A stretch of 64,000 nucleotides of DNA from positions 62,001 to 126,000 of the forward strand of contig JABAHL010000006.1 of the NCBI GenBank assembly GCA_019353055.1. The letters run 5' to 3'. This DNA comes from Faucicola osloensis_C (lineage in GTDB: Bacteria; Pseudomonadota; Gammaproteobacteria; Pseudomonadales; Moraxellaceae). This document shows, piece after piece, positions 25,581 to 33,598 of this stretch. Numbering within the stretch: position 1 is the first letter of the stretch; every line of letters begins with the position of its first letter. The notes below the pieces were generated by a model, which worked only from the letters and a program-made list of their open reading frames with translations, made no database searches and had not been told where the DNA came from. Made by a program: the position numbers and the translations under genes.

Positions 25581-25931
25581 ATGACTTATTTGCGTCAACT
25601 GTTTATGATTATTTTTGCGGTGATTGTGTTGGTATGTCTACAATACCAGTATTGGTTTGGCACCAATGGTCGTGGCGATTTGGCAGCGTTAAATAAACAA
25701 ATCAGCGAACAGCAATCTATCAATAGTGATCAGCAAAAAGCCAATGAAGTATTGCTTGCCGATGTCAAAGACCTAAAAAACGGACTTGAAGCGGTGGAAG
25801 AACACGCTCGCTCTGATTTAGGCTTAATCAAACAAGGTGAAACATTTGTGCAAATGTCGACCGCTAGCAGTGTGTACAGTACCGATGTCATCACACCGAC
25901 TGCCCACAACACCGCCACGCCTCACCCATAA
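25581..25931 (+). CDS. ftsB: Cell division protein FtsB (septum formation initiator)
   Basis: Bitopic divisome protein that links FtsQ and FtsL. About 116 residues: a single membrane span near the N-terminus (LFMIIFAVIVLVCLQYQYWF), then GRGDLAALNKQI and a coiled coil (about residues 38-75), ending in the conserved VEEHARSDLGLIKQGETFVQ. The tail of about 25 residues is Ser/Thr-rich and variable. ATG 25581 is preferred over the TTG at 25569. The order eno-ftsB-ispD is standard in gamma-proteobacteria. Confidence 0.93.
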   Translation: MTYLRQLFMIIFAVIVLVCLQYQYWFGTNGRGDLAALNKQISEQQSINSDQQKANEVLLADVKDLKNGLEAVEEHARSDLGLIKQGETFVQMSTASSVYSTDVITPTAHNTATPHP

Positions 25932-26007
25932 AAGCATAAAAACTGCCAAATTTATGTTTGTCTCAATTTTTACTGTCAACTGTTTACTTTATTGTTGAAA
26001 AGACGCC

Positions 26008-26838
26008 ATGTCAGAATTTAACGCGATAGCCGCCAATTTATCTAACAACTTTACGATTGACACCGTGGTCGTCGCTGCAGGCGTTGGCAAACGCTTTGGT
26101 AGTCAAATGCCAAAACAGTACACCCATATTGGCGGTCAGACGGTGCTACAACACAGCATCGCGGCGCTAAGCAAAGTCCAGCAACTAAGCACTTGCTATT
26201 TGGTGATTTCTGAGGAAGATACAATTGCCAAAACACTGGGCTTTAGCATGCCAATCGAGTGGGTGATAGGTGGCAAAGAGCGAATGAATTCGGTGTTTAA
26301 CGCCGTGCAAACGATTTGGCAACAATATCAAAATCCCCTCCGTGACAAAGCCTTCAGTGAAAAAGCTAGTCATCATACGTATGATAATCATTGGGTGCTG
26401 ATTCATGATGCTGCGCGTCCTTGTGTCAATCCGAGCGATATAGAAAAATTGATCACGCAGACCACGCAGCAATTTTTGCAACAGTTGCCTCAACAGTCAC
26501 AGAAAGAGCATGTGCAGGAGTCGGCGGGTGGCTTATTAGCAGTACCGGTGCGTGATACGGTCAAACAAATCATCCATGCACAAGACCAAGTGTTGTCACA
26601 AAAAACGCTTGATCGCAGTCAGTTGTGGCTAGCACAAACCCCGCAGATTTTTCCATTGGCAACACTTTATGATTATCTGACCCAAGCCATTGAGCAAACG
26701 ATTGCGTTTACCGATGAAGCCAGTTTATTTGAGCATTTTGGCAAACAGCCGTTATTGGTGGAAGGCAGTCATAGCAATATCAAACTGACTTTTCCAGAGG
26801 ATTTGCAGTTTGCGCAGGTGTATCTGGCGAAACCTTAG
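26008..26838 (+). CDS. ispD: 2-C-methyl-D-erythritol 4-phosphate cytidylyltransferase
   Basis: Third step of the MEP isoprenoid pathway: transfers CMP from CTP to methylerythritol phosphate. The nucleotide-binding loop is VVVAAGVGKRFGSQMPKQY (about residues 20-38). Further blocks are GGKERMNSVFNAV, VLIHDAARPCV, GLLAVPVRDTVK, LWLAQTPQIFPL, FTDEASLFE and NIKLTFPEDL. At 276 residues it carries an insertion around residues 115-130 (FSEKASHHTYDN) and a Gln-rich one near 155, and an N-terminal extension of about 15 residues. Confidence 0.95.
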   Translation: MSEFNAIAANLSNNFTIDTVVVAAGVGKRFGSQMPKQYTHIGGQTVLQHSIAALSKVQQLSTCYLVISEEDTIAKTLGFSMPIEWVIGGKERMNSVFNAVQTIWQQYQNPLRDKAFSEKASHHTYDNHWVLIHDAARPCVNPSDIEKLITQTTQQFLQQLPQQSQKEHVQESAGGLLAVPVRDTVKQIIHAQDQVLSQKTLDRSQLWLAQTPQIFPLATLYDYLTQAIEQTIAFTDEASLFEHFGKQPLLVEGSHSNIKLTFPEDLQFAQVYLAKP

Positions 26839-26876
26839 CAAAAATGGCTTGGTAACAAATTGAGGTTACCGCTAAA

Positions 26877-26909
26877 AAGTGCATAACAAAAGAAGTGCAT
26901 AAGCAAAAG
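26877..26909. repeat. 16-17-bp tandem duplication after ispD
   Basis: AAGTGCATAACAAAAG (26877-26892) and AAGTGCATAAGCAAAAG (26893-26909) lie between the ispD stop and its terminator. Confidence 0.75.
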
Positions 26910-26932
26910 AAATTTATAAAGCCACAAAAACA

Positions 26933-26963
26933 AAAAAGCCATACTAGATTAGCATGGCTTTTT
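26933..26963 (+). terminator. Terminator after ispD
   Basis: AAAAAGCCAT (26933-26942) pairs perfectly with ATGGCTTTTT (26954-26963). Confidence 0.88.
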
Positions 26964-26996
26964 AACTGTATTTTTTAGCGTTACCACTAAAAAAAT

Positions 26997-27072
26997 TGGC
27001 GTCCCCACGGGGATTCGAACCCCGGTTACCGCCGTGAAAGGGCGATGTCCTAGGCCTCTAGACGATGGGGAC
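26997..27072 (-). tRNA. tRNA-Glu (TTC)
   Basis: On the minus strand the gene begins GTCCCCATCG and ends TGGGGACG followed by an encoded CCA. The anticodon loop CTTTCAC gives TTC. The acceptor stem of seven pairs and the TTCGAAT T-loop are intact. It stands alone, not in an rRNA operon. Confidence 0.96.
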
Positions 27073-27301
27073 ACTAGCACGCTTAGTTTATAGCGTGACC
27101 TCGACCGCTTTCACCGTTAATGTCGAAGTGGAGCGTATAATATATATTTTTATTTTTGCCGTCAACTGTTTTTTATCTATTTTTTTATATTTTTAACAAT
27201 TAGCCCGTGATACGGTGACCCATGATACTTGGTAGAGCGGCATGACAAGCGCATTAGCCAACTAATTCGCTTAGCGTGTTGCTAAACATTTGACGCCTTG
27301 C

Positions 27302-27469
27302 TTATGAGTGATTGTTTTGCGACTCAGGCGTTGTATGAGATTGCGGCGGCAGGTTAGCGGCTTTATTTTTTAAATGATAGCGAATCCAACAATGGGTTAC
27401 GATGCTAATCACAATCGATAAACTGATAAAACCCAAAATAGTCATCCAAATATTCATTTGTACGCCCAT
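27302..27469 (-). CDS. Small single-span membrane protein (55 aa)
   Basis: No family recognised. MGVQMNIWMTILGFISLSIV begins a hydrophobic segment (about residues 6-27), followed by a basic stretch HCWIRYHLKNKA that should stay in the cytoplasm, and a polar Pro/Ser/Asn tail. A near-perfect Shine-Dalgarno AAAAGGAGG sits seven bases before ATG 27469, good evidence for translation; the longer ORF start at 27493 lies upstream of it. It is divergent from the ornithine decarboxylase gene. Confidence 0.55.
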   Translation of the reverse strand: MGVQMNIWMTILGFISLSIVISIVTHCWIRYHLKNKAANLPPQSHTTPESQNNHS

Positions 27470-27800
27470 AGTGACCTCCTTTTCTTTTATCACCTTTTTT
27501 TATCAAATGGCATTAGCTTTTATCAAATATTGTTCAGGTTTAGTGTAGCAGGTCTGACTAACAGTATTGAGCCATTCACGTAATGATGTGTGGTAGCGAT
27601 GTTACTGGCTATTTTGCTTGTGCCAATCGTGGTATGAAATAGCAGGAGGAAATAGGAAATAAGCAGCGATACTTTTTTCGCACTTTGTGCCAGTTTTACG
27701 TTACTATTCATCTTTTCAACCGCTTATTTTATTAATGCCATTTTATGACAACGATGATGGCGTTTTGGCAACTGACACGGTTGCAGCAAGGAAAATAATT
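27470..27800. other. Gene-poor stretch upstream of ornithine decarboxylase
   Basis: AT-rich with TTTTATCA repeated three times near 27485-27526. A minus-strand ORF of 62 codons (27523-27711) is possible but lacks family resemblance and a clear Shine-Dalgarno; I do not call it. Confidence 0.4.
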
Positions 27801-29960
27801 ATGAAAGTAGTCATCAGTGATGGCATCGAGTACGCCCTAAATCTTAATTATCGTACCATCGATATTGAATCGACCGACTATACCAATATTGCAGCAATTG
27901 TAGTCACGATGACAGACTTGCCGCGTGTGTATCAAGATATTGAAGATTTAGGTTTTGCCATTCCGATATTTGTGGCGATTGAATATGGTGATGTAGTGCC
28001 TGATGAATGGCTACCCAATGTGTATGGTGTGTTAGAGCTGGCAGATGATCAAAAGTTTTATAACGGACAATTGGTCAATGCGGCGGCGGCGGATTACATC
28101 GCCACGCTCGATCCGCCTTTCTTCCAAGCCTTGATGGACTACACTGACTATGGCAATGCGGCGTTTGACTGTCCTGGGCACCAAGGCGGACAGTTTTTTC
28201 GTAAGCATCCTTCTGGCAGACGCTTTTATTTATACTTTGGGGAAACGCTGTTTCGTGCCGATTCTTGTAATGCCGATGTCCGTCTCGGCGATTTGCTGAT
28301 TCATGAAGGGCCAGCGTATGAAGCACAAGCGCATGCGGCGAAAGTTTTTAATGCGGATAAAACCTACTTTGTGCTTAACGGTACTTCCTCTTCCAATAAA
28401 ATTGCGATTGGTGCCTTAGTGGCGCATGGTGATTTGGTGCTGTTTGACCGTAACAATCACAAATCTGTGTACCAAGGCGCCTTAACCATGGCAGGTGGTA
28501 CGCCTGTGTATTTAGAGACCGACCGCAATGCTTATGGTTTGATTGGCGGCATTCCCGCCCATTGTTTTGATGAAGCCGAAATCCGTGAGCGTATTCGTGA
28601 AGTTGCGCCCGATAAAGCGGATGATGCCCGCCCATTTCGCTTAGCGGTAATTCAGCTGGGCACGTATGATGGCACTATTTATAACGCCCGCCAAGTGGTC
28701 GATCGCATCGGGCATCTGTGTGACTATATTTTGTTTGACAGTGCTTGGGTGGGTTATGAGCAGTTTATTCCGATGATGCGTGATTGCTCGCCACTGCTAC
28801 TTGAGCTGGGTGAAAATGATCCGGGAATTTTGGTCACCCAATCGGTACACAAGCAACAAGCGGGCTTTTCTCAAGCCTCACAAATCCATAAAAAAGATAA
28901 CCATATCAGCGGGCAAGCCCGTTATGTCAATCATAAACGCTTTAACAACTCGTTTATGATGCACGTGTCGACCTCGCCGTTTTACCCGTTGTTTGCCTCA
29001 CTCGATGTCAATGCCAAAATGCATGAAGGAAAAGCCGGTCAGCGCATGTGGCATGAGTGTGTTATCGGCGGTATCGAAGCTCGTAAAATGCTGCTAGACA
29101 CTTGTACCATGATTTTGCCGTTTGTTCCGCCTACAGTAGACGGGCAAGCTTGGCAAGACTACGATACCGAAACCATTGCCCATGATATTCGTTTTTTCCG
29201 CTTTGAGGCAGGCGCGCGCTGGCATGATTTTCAGCATTATGCCGATGACCAATACTTTATCGACCCGTGCAAATTGCTACTGACGACACCAGGTATTGAT
29301 ATGCAAACCGGTGAGTATGAAGCGACAGGGATTCCTGCCGCTATTTTGGCCCATTATCTGCGCGAAAGCTCGGTCATTCCAGAAAAAGCCGATTTAAATT
29401 CGATTTTATTTTTGTTGACGCCTGCCGAAACCTTGGCAAAATTCCAGCACTTGGTCGCCCGTATTGTCAGTTTTGAAAAGCACATTCGCGAAAACAGCCC
29501 CGTAACCCAAGTGTTGCCGACACTGGCTAAGGCATACCCGCAGTACCGCAAACTGACCATCAATGAACTATGCCAACTGATGCATAACTTCTATGCCAAA
29601 CATCAGCTGAATAAACGACAAAAACAAATGTTTGAGCGCGAACATCGCCCCAAAGTTGCTATAAGCGCGTTTGATGCCCATAACGCCTTTATCCGTAATG
29701 AGGTTGAGCTGGTTGCGCTAACAGAAATTCGCGGACGGGTGGCGATGGAAGGTGCGCTGCCGTATCCACCGGGAGTATATTGTATTGTCCCTGGCGAAGT
29801 ATGGGATGGGGCGGTGCTCGACTACTTCTTGGCATTGCAAGAAGGGGTTAATCGCTTGCCAGGCTTTGAGCCAGAAGTGCAGGGCGTGTACTGGGAGTAT
29901 GACGACCAAGGTAAAAAGATTGCCTATGCCTATGTGTTAAAACAGCCTCACCAAATTTGA
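27801..29960 (+). CDS. speC: Ornithine decarboxylase
   Basis: PLP-dependent fold type I decarboxylase making putrescine from ornithine; 719 residues, close to E. coli SpeC/SpeF. Seen: an N-terminal wing domain, FDCPGHQGGQFFRKHPSGR, DVRLGDLLIHEGPA, NGTSSSNKIAIGALVAHGDLVLFDRNNHKSVYQG, VFDSAWVGYEQF-like sequence, and the PLP-lysine motif SVHKQQAGFSQASQIHKKD with Lys351. The histidine in NHKSVYQG stacks on the cofactor. The start is ATG 27801 preceded by AAGGAAAA; upstream in-frame starts lack a binding site. There is no putrescine antiporter beside it, so a biosynthetic (SpeC) role is more likely than acid resistance. Confidence 0.92.
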   Translation: MKVVISDGIEYALNLNYRTIDIESTDYTNIAAIVVTMTDLPRVYQDIEDLGFAIPIFVAIEYGDVVPDEWLPNVYGVLELADDQKFYNGQLVNAAAADYIATLDPPFFQALMDYTDYGNAAFDCPGHQGGQFFRKHPSGRRFYLYFGETLFRADSCNADVRLGDLLIHEGPAYEAQAHAAKVFNADKTYFVLNGTSSSNKIAIGALVAHGDLVLFDRNNHKSVYQGALTMAGGTPVYLETDRNAYGLIGGIPAHCFDEAEIRERIREVAPDKADDARPFRLAVIQLGTYDGTIYNARQVVDRIGHLCDYILFDSAWVGYEQFIPMMRDCSPLLLELGENDPGILVTQSVHKQQAGFSQASQIHKKDNHISGQARYVNHKRFNNSFMMHVSTSPFYPLFASLDVNAKMHEGKAGQRMWHECVIGGIEARKMLLDTCTMILPFVPPTVDGQAWQDYDTETIAHDIRFFRFEAGARWHDFQHYADDQYFIDPCKLLLTTPGIDMQTGEYEATGIPAAILAHYLRESSVIPEKADLNSILFLLTPAETLAKFQHLVARIVSFEKHIRENSPVTQVLPTLAKAYPQYRKLTINELCQLMHNFYAKHQLNKRQKQMFEREHRPKVAISAFDAHNAFIRNEVELVALTEIRGRVAMEGALPYPPGVYCIVPGEVWDGAVLDYFLALQEGVNRLPGFEPEVQGVYWEYDDQGKKIAYAYVLKQPHQI

Positions 29961-30073
29961 TTGACGGTTTTTGATTCATAGGCTTTCTCGGTGAAGTCTA
30001 TATTTGGCGTGTTTACAGCAGCAACCAATGGCGCAAAAATTGGTCTATGTAGTTAGGTATGATGTTATTTAAT

Positions 30074-30094
30074 TAAATGATAATCATTATTATT
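30074..30094 (+). promoter_or_regulatory. Fur-box-like operator
   Basis: AATGATAATCATTATTATT matches the consensus Fur site (GATAATGATAATCATTATC) closely, with the palindromic core ATGATAATCAT. It lies about 60 bp before the PepSY gene, where iron-loaded Fur would block transcription. Confidence 0.75.
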
Positions 30095-30153
30095 TACATT
30101 CTCAATCTACTATTGGATAATGACGGCTCAATTTTTTAAGAGGCAGTCAAACA

Positions 30154-30666
30154 ATGACAATGAAAGATTTTCGTATCTACATGAGGCTTGGGCACCGCTA
30201 TGTTGGATTCTTTATGGTTGGCATTATGCTGGTCTATTCACTCAGTGGCATGTTGCTGGTATTTCGCGACACTGATTTTTTAAAATCTTCAAAAACTGTC
30301 AAGCAAGTCGTGGCAACCAATCTTGATGAGAAAAATTTAGCCAAAACCCTAAAAATGAAAAACATCGATTTTAGGGAGCAGCAGGGTGATATACAGCTTT
30401 TTAAAGATGGACAGTACAATACTAAAACCGGTGAGGTGACTTATACCAGCAAAAAACTGCCTGTGGTATTAGATAAAATGGTGAATTTTCATAAAGCGCC
30501 CTCTAAAGGTAGTATGGGTGGGCTCAATGTATTGTTTGGCATGAGTTTATTGTTTTTTGTGCTATCGAGTTTCTTTTTATTTGCCCCAAGTTCAAAAATT
30601 TTTAAGCGTGGCTTGGCATTTGTGGCGGTGGGAGCGATTATATCGGTGATTTTGCTGCTGTTGTAA
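30154..30666 (+). CDS. PepSY-associated transmembrane protein, probably iron-regulated
   Basis: Inner-membrane protein of 170 residues. The first span (HRYVGFFMVGIMLVYSLSGMLLVF) has the His and SG pattern of PepSY-associated helices. A PepSY-like periplasmic part (DIQLFKDGQYNTKTGEVTYTSKKLP) follows, then NFHKAP and two C-terminal spans. Short PepSY-TM proteins of this kind are often near siderophore receptors and some are ferric-siderophore reductases; no receptor is adjacent here. The upstream Fur box supports iron regulation. Confidence 0.75.
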   Translation: MTMKDFRIYMRLGHRYVGFFMVGIMLVYSLSGMLLVFRDTDFLKSSKTVKQVVATNLDEKNLAKTLKMKNIDFREQQGDIQLFKDGQYNTKTGEVTYTSKKLPVVLDKMVNFHKAPSKGSMGGLNVLFGMSLLFFVLSSFFLFAPSSKIFKRGLAFVAVGAIISVILLLL

Positions 30667-30734
30667 ATAAACCTACTAACAAATTTGATAGGGTAGCACC
30701 TTATGGCATAAACCCTATTGCGATATTGGGCGTA

Positions 30735-30790
30735 ATGGCTATGCCGCCATCGATTCACTGCGATGGCTTCACCGAGATGGATTCACCTCA
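30735..30790. repeat. 14-bp tandem array, 4 copies, running into the trpG stop
   Basis: ATGGCTATGCCGCC (30735-30748), ATCGATTCACTGCG (30749-30762), ATGGCTTCACCGAG (30763-30776) and ATGGATTCACCTCA (30777-30790). The last copy contains the trpG stop codon (TCA on the plus strand, 30788-30790). Confidence 0.8.
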
Positions 30791-31429
30791 ATTTTGCCAC
30801 AAAAAGTTTCTCAGCAGCGTTTTGGCACCTTCGGTGGCGAAGGATTCTGGGTGATATTGCACCCCTTGAATCGGATACTCACGGTGGCGAATGCCCATGA
30901 TTTCATCGCCTGCTAGACTGGCATCTTTGAGGTTTTTATCACTATGTTGCTCACTAGATACCACGCTGGTCACTACCAAACAATCGGGGAGTGAGGCGGC
31001 GTCGACCATGAGTGAATGATAACGCATGATGTCAAGCTGCTGTGGCAAACCTTGATATACGCCTTGACCATCGTGGCGAATCGGTGACGTTTTGCCATGC
31101 ATGGGCACATTGGCTCGCACCACTTGACCACCAAAAAAATGCGCAATGCCTTGCATGCCAAGACACACGCCCAGCAGCGGTATGGTTTTGCCAAGCTCAG
31201 TAATGACGTCACCACACACACCAAAATACGCAGGGTCATCGGGCGAGCCAGGACCGGGCGAGATGATAATGCGGTCAGGATTCATGGCTTTGACGTCATC
31301 TAGCGTGATTTCGTTGTTGCGTTTGACAATCACGTTAAAAGGTTGATTGTCTGCAGCTAAAATCTCACCAATATATTGGTATAAGTTAAAGGTAAAAGAA
31401 TCGTAGTTATCAATAATTAACACTTGCAT
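30788..31429 (-). CDS. trpG: Anthranilate synthase component II (glutamine amidotransferase)
   Basis: Supplies ammonia from glutamine to TrpE, or to PabB, since such subunits often serve both tryptophan and folate synthesis. About 213 residues with the class I amidotransferase pattern: IDNYDSFTFNLYQYIGE, RIIISPGPGSPDDP, the nucleophile in LLGVCLGMQGIAHFFGG (Cys89) and VQYHPESFATE with catalytic His-Glu. The start is ATG 31429; a TTG two codons upstream is also in frame. It lies 127 bp after the trpE stop in the same direction. Confidence 0.93.
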   Translation of the reverse strand: MQVLIIDNYDSFTFNLYQYIGEILAADNQPFNVIVKRNNEITLDDVKAMNPDRIIISPGPGSPDDPAYFGVCGDVITELGKTIPLLGVCLGMQGIAHFFGGQVVRANVPMHGKTSPIRHDGQGVYQGLPQQLDIMRYHSLMVDAASLPDCLVVTSVVSSEQHSDKNLKDASLAGDEIMGIRHREYPIQGVQYHPESFATEGAKTLLRNFLWQN

Positions 31430-31556
31430 AGTCAACTCTAAAAATAGGTTTGGCGGTTATTCTAAACGTTTAAAATACTGCTGATATCCCTTGCTATGAT
31501 GCCAATCCATCATCACCCTTGTCTGTCTCAAGCTATCGTTATGATTAAAAACTAGC

Positions 31557-32969
31557 TTATGACACTGGCGCAAAATTGGATAGTACAACTTTCATCGCAG
31601 AAAATTTTCGTACGATTTCTTCATATTCGTCTTCAGGATTGGAGTCATACACATTGCCGCCGCAAGTTTGCGCATACGCTTTTTCGCCATTGATAAACAG
31701 TGAGCGAATCGGGATAGCAAAAATACAATCCCCATTAAAACAAAACTGACCGAGTGCGCCACCGTAAGCGCCGCGACCATCGGGTTCGAGCGTATTTATA
31801 ATTTTCATCGCTTCAATTTTGGGTGCACCCGATAGCGTGCCTGCGGGAAAATTACTGGCAAGCGCGGTGAACATATCATGATTAGGGTCAAGAATACCGA
31901 CGATTTCACTGGAGATATGCTGGACATGTGAAAAGCGCTTGATATCCATTAAGTTACGCACTTTTACCGTTCCAAAGCGTGCCACCCGCCCGATATCATT
32001 ACGATGTAAGTCCACTAACATATTATGTTCGGCGATTTCTTTGGGGTCATTGAGCAAGGCGCGCGCTAATTGGCGATCTTCGGTCTCATCCTTGCCGCGC
32101 TTGGTGGTGCCCGCTAGTGGGAAGGTTTCCATCTCACCATTGCGCAATCGGAACAACAACTCAGGCGATGCGCCGATGATTTTTTGGGCGCCAAATTTGA
32201 CATAGTACATATGCGGTGACGGATTGACTTCGCGCAGTTTACTATAAATTGGCATGGTATCGCCTTGGATGCGATAATGCGATTTGAAACCCACTTCACA
32301 CTGAAAAATCAGCCCAGCTTTAATGTCTTCTTTGACTTTCATCACCGCTGCCGCATGTTGCTCGCGGTTCATCCCATCGCCCAAATGTTCAGCAGTCGGC
32401 TGCGTATAGTCAGGCGAAATAGCGGTCAATAATGACTTGATTTCGTCAATACGATTGCTTTGGTGGTCGGTATCGTAATAATAATAAAAAATTTCACCGG
32501 TCATCTTATCAAGGCTTAACCCATCTAAGTACACCCCGAATTTGAACGGCTCGAAATCATCACTGGTTTGAATATTCAGGGTCGGCTCAAAAAAATTGAC
32601 ACTATCAAATCCCAAAAAACCGACCAATCCGCCGGTATGGCTACGTGAAATCACATGCTGTGGGGTGATTTCGCGCAGTAGTTGGTAAGGATTGTCACAG
32701 GTAAAATCCGTGCTTTCCCCCGTGCGATTGTTGGTGATAGTCAAAGTATGGCGATCTTTTGCCAATACCGTCAACGCAGGGTCAAAGCCGATGGCATGAT
32801 GACGTGAGATATAGCTTTCTTCGCCCAACGATTCCAGTAAAAAACAGGTAGCATATTTGGCTTCAATACGTTTAAAGAGTTCAAAAAAATCAATGTCTTG
32901 TGCAAGTTTAATCAGGCTTGGTTTGCTGGCAAGGGCGATTTTGGGTGGTTTGGCGTGTGTAGTCATCAT
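31557..32969 (-). CDS. trpE: Anthranilate synthase component I
   Basis: Chorismate-utilising enzyme that makes anthranilate, first step of tryptophan synthesis. At 470 residues. CFLLESLGEESYISRHHAIGFDP near the N-terminus contains the LLES tryptophan-feedback motif, which favours TrpE over PabB. The C-terminal chorismate-binding domain shows IFQCEVGFKSHYRI, NPSPHMYYVKFG, IIGASPELLFRL, FPLAGTTKRGKDETED, EHNMLVDLHRNDIGRVA, FPAGTLSGAPKIEAM and GGALGQFCFNGDCIFAIPIRSLF. Its start abuts a five-copy 16-bp array and no clear Shine-Dalgarno is seen. The shared trp element at 33057 and nearby trpR suggest repression by tryptophan. Confidence 0.93.
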   Translation of the reverse strand: MMTTHAKPPKIALASKPSLIKLAQDIDFFELFKRIEAKYATCFLLESLGEESYISRHHAIGFDPALTVLAKDRHTLTITNNRTGESTDFTCDNPYQLLREITPQHVISRSHTGGLVGFLGFDSVNFFEPTLNIQTSDDFEPFKFGVYLDGLSLDKMTGEIFYYYYDTDHQSNRIDEIKSLLTAISPDYTQPTAEHLGDGMNREQHAAAVMKVKEDIKAGLIFQCEVGFKSHYRIQGDTMPIYSKLREVNPSPHMYYVKFGAQKIIGASPELLFRLRNGEMETFPLAGTTKRGKDETEDRQLARALLNDPKEIAEHNMLVDLHRNDIGRVARFGTVKVRNLMDIKRFSHVQHISSEIVGILDPNHDMFTALASNFPAGTLSGAPKIEAMKIINTLEPDGRGAYGGALGQFCFNGDCIFAIPIRSLFINGEKAYAQTCGGNVYDSNPEDEYEEIVRKFSAMKVVLSNFAPVS

Positions 32970-32976
32970 GGTGTCT

Positions 32977-33050
32977 TAAATTTATAGTATGCTAAATTTA
33001 CAGTATCTTAAATTTATAGCGGCTTAAATTTACCCTATCTTAAATTTTAA
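32977..33050. repeat. 16-bp tandem array, 5 copies, in the trpE leader
   Basis: Units start at exactly 32977, 32993, 33009, 33025 and 33041, each beginning TAAATTTA or TAAATTTT followed by a variable eight bases such as TAGTATGC or CAGTATCT. The array fills the space between the putative operator (33057-33084) and the trpE start (32969). Confidence 0.93.
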
Positions 33051-33056
33051 TCAATG

Positions 33057-33084
33057 TTTCAGTGTTCTAGTATGATGATACATT
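33057..33084 (-). promoter_or_regulatory. Putative TrpR operator upstream of trpE
   Basis: A 28-bp sequence beginning TTTCAGTGTTCTAGTAT and ending TGATACATT that recurs upstream of trpR with two mismatches. On the minus strand it contains the -10-like CATACT, so a bound repressor would block RNA polymerase. It contains CTAG, as in known TrpR operators, but its dyad symmetry is imperfect. Confidence 0.7.
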
Positions 33085-33237
33085 GTAATCAGATTAACCC
33101 CTGCTTGCAACTCTTTTATGACATGACAGTTATTTTCACGCTGATTTTCATCGCCCTTCTAATCACCCTCCACATCACCCTAAAGTATGTATGCTACTGT
33201 GATGGGCTTATTTACGCTTGAAGCCATTATCACAGAT

Positions 33238-33534
33238 TTATTGGGTTAAATGACTCAGATTTGGCAATAATTGGTTGATATCATGTTGACCATACGCTTT
33301 GGCGCCCCGTGATACGGTTGCAATGCCCACGCCCAAGCGCTCAGCGATTTCGCGTTGTGGTAGCGCTTGCTGAAACAAGGCAAAAATCTGGATGCGATTG
33401 GCGATTTCTTTTTGTTCTTTTTCAGTCAGTAGCGCTGCCAAAATTTCGCGGATAAAGTCACTATCATCGGTTTGGCTCAATAGCTCAACCAAATAATCAT
33501 AGGCGGGTAGGGATGATGGCGAAGTGTGCGGCAT
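33238..33534 (-). CDS. trpR: Trp operon repressor
   Basis: Tryptophan-binding repressor of 98 residues, all-helical. ALLTEKEQKEIANRIQIFALFQQALPQREIAERLGVGIATVSRGAKAY aligns block by block with E. coli TrpR, including the helix-turn-helix QREIAERLGVGIATVSRG. The start is ATG 33534 (MPHTSPSSL); a longer frame reaching 33624 would place the operator inside the coding region and is rejected. The element at 33571-33598 lies just upstream, implying autoregulation. It sits 269 bp before trpE in the same direction. Confidence 0.9.
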   Translation of the reverse strand: MPHTSPSSLPAYDYLVELLSQTDDSDFIREILAALLTEKEQKEIANRIQIFALFQQALPQREIAERLGVGIATVSRGAKAYGQHDINQLLPNLSHLTQ

Positions 33535-33570
33535 AGTAGTTTTTTTGAGTAAAAGATGACAAGTAAAGCA

Positions 33571-33598
33571 TTTCAGTGTTCTAGTATAGTGATACATT
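33571..33598 (-). promoter_or_regulatory. Putative TrpR operator upstream of trpR
   Basis: Identical to the trpE element at 26 of 28 positions. On the minus strand it contains a good -10 box, TATACT. It is 37 bp upstream of the trpR start. Confidence 0.72.

Noticed and set aside
26997..27072. Possible integration site: a lone tRNA-Glu is a typical target
   Set aside because: No integrase, no duplicated tRNA 3' end and no foreign-looking genes next to it.
27523..27711. Minus-strand ORF of 62 codons with a hydrophobic N-terminus upstream of ornithine decarboxylase
   Set aside because: Only a weak GAAAAG start site, low-complexity composition and position in the promoter region of speC.
33123..33221. 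ORF of 32 codons between trpR and the trpE operator coding for a hydrophobic peptide (MTVIFTLIFIALLITL...)
   Set aside because: No Shine-Dalgarno, no known family, opposite strand to both trp genes; chance reading of an AT-rich stretch is likely.
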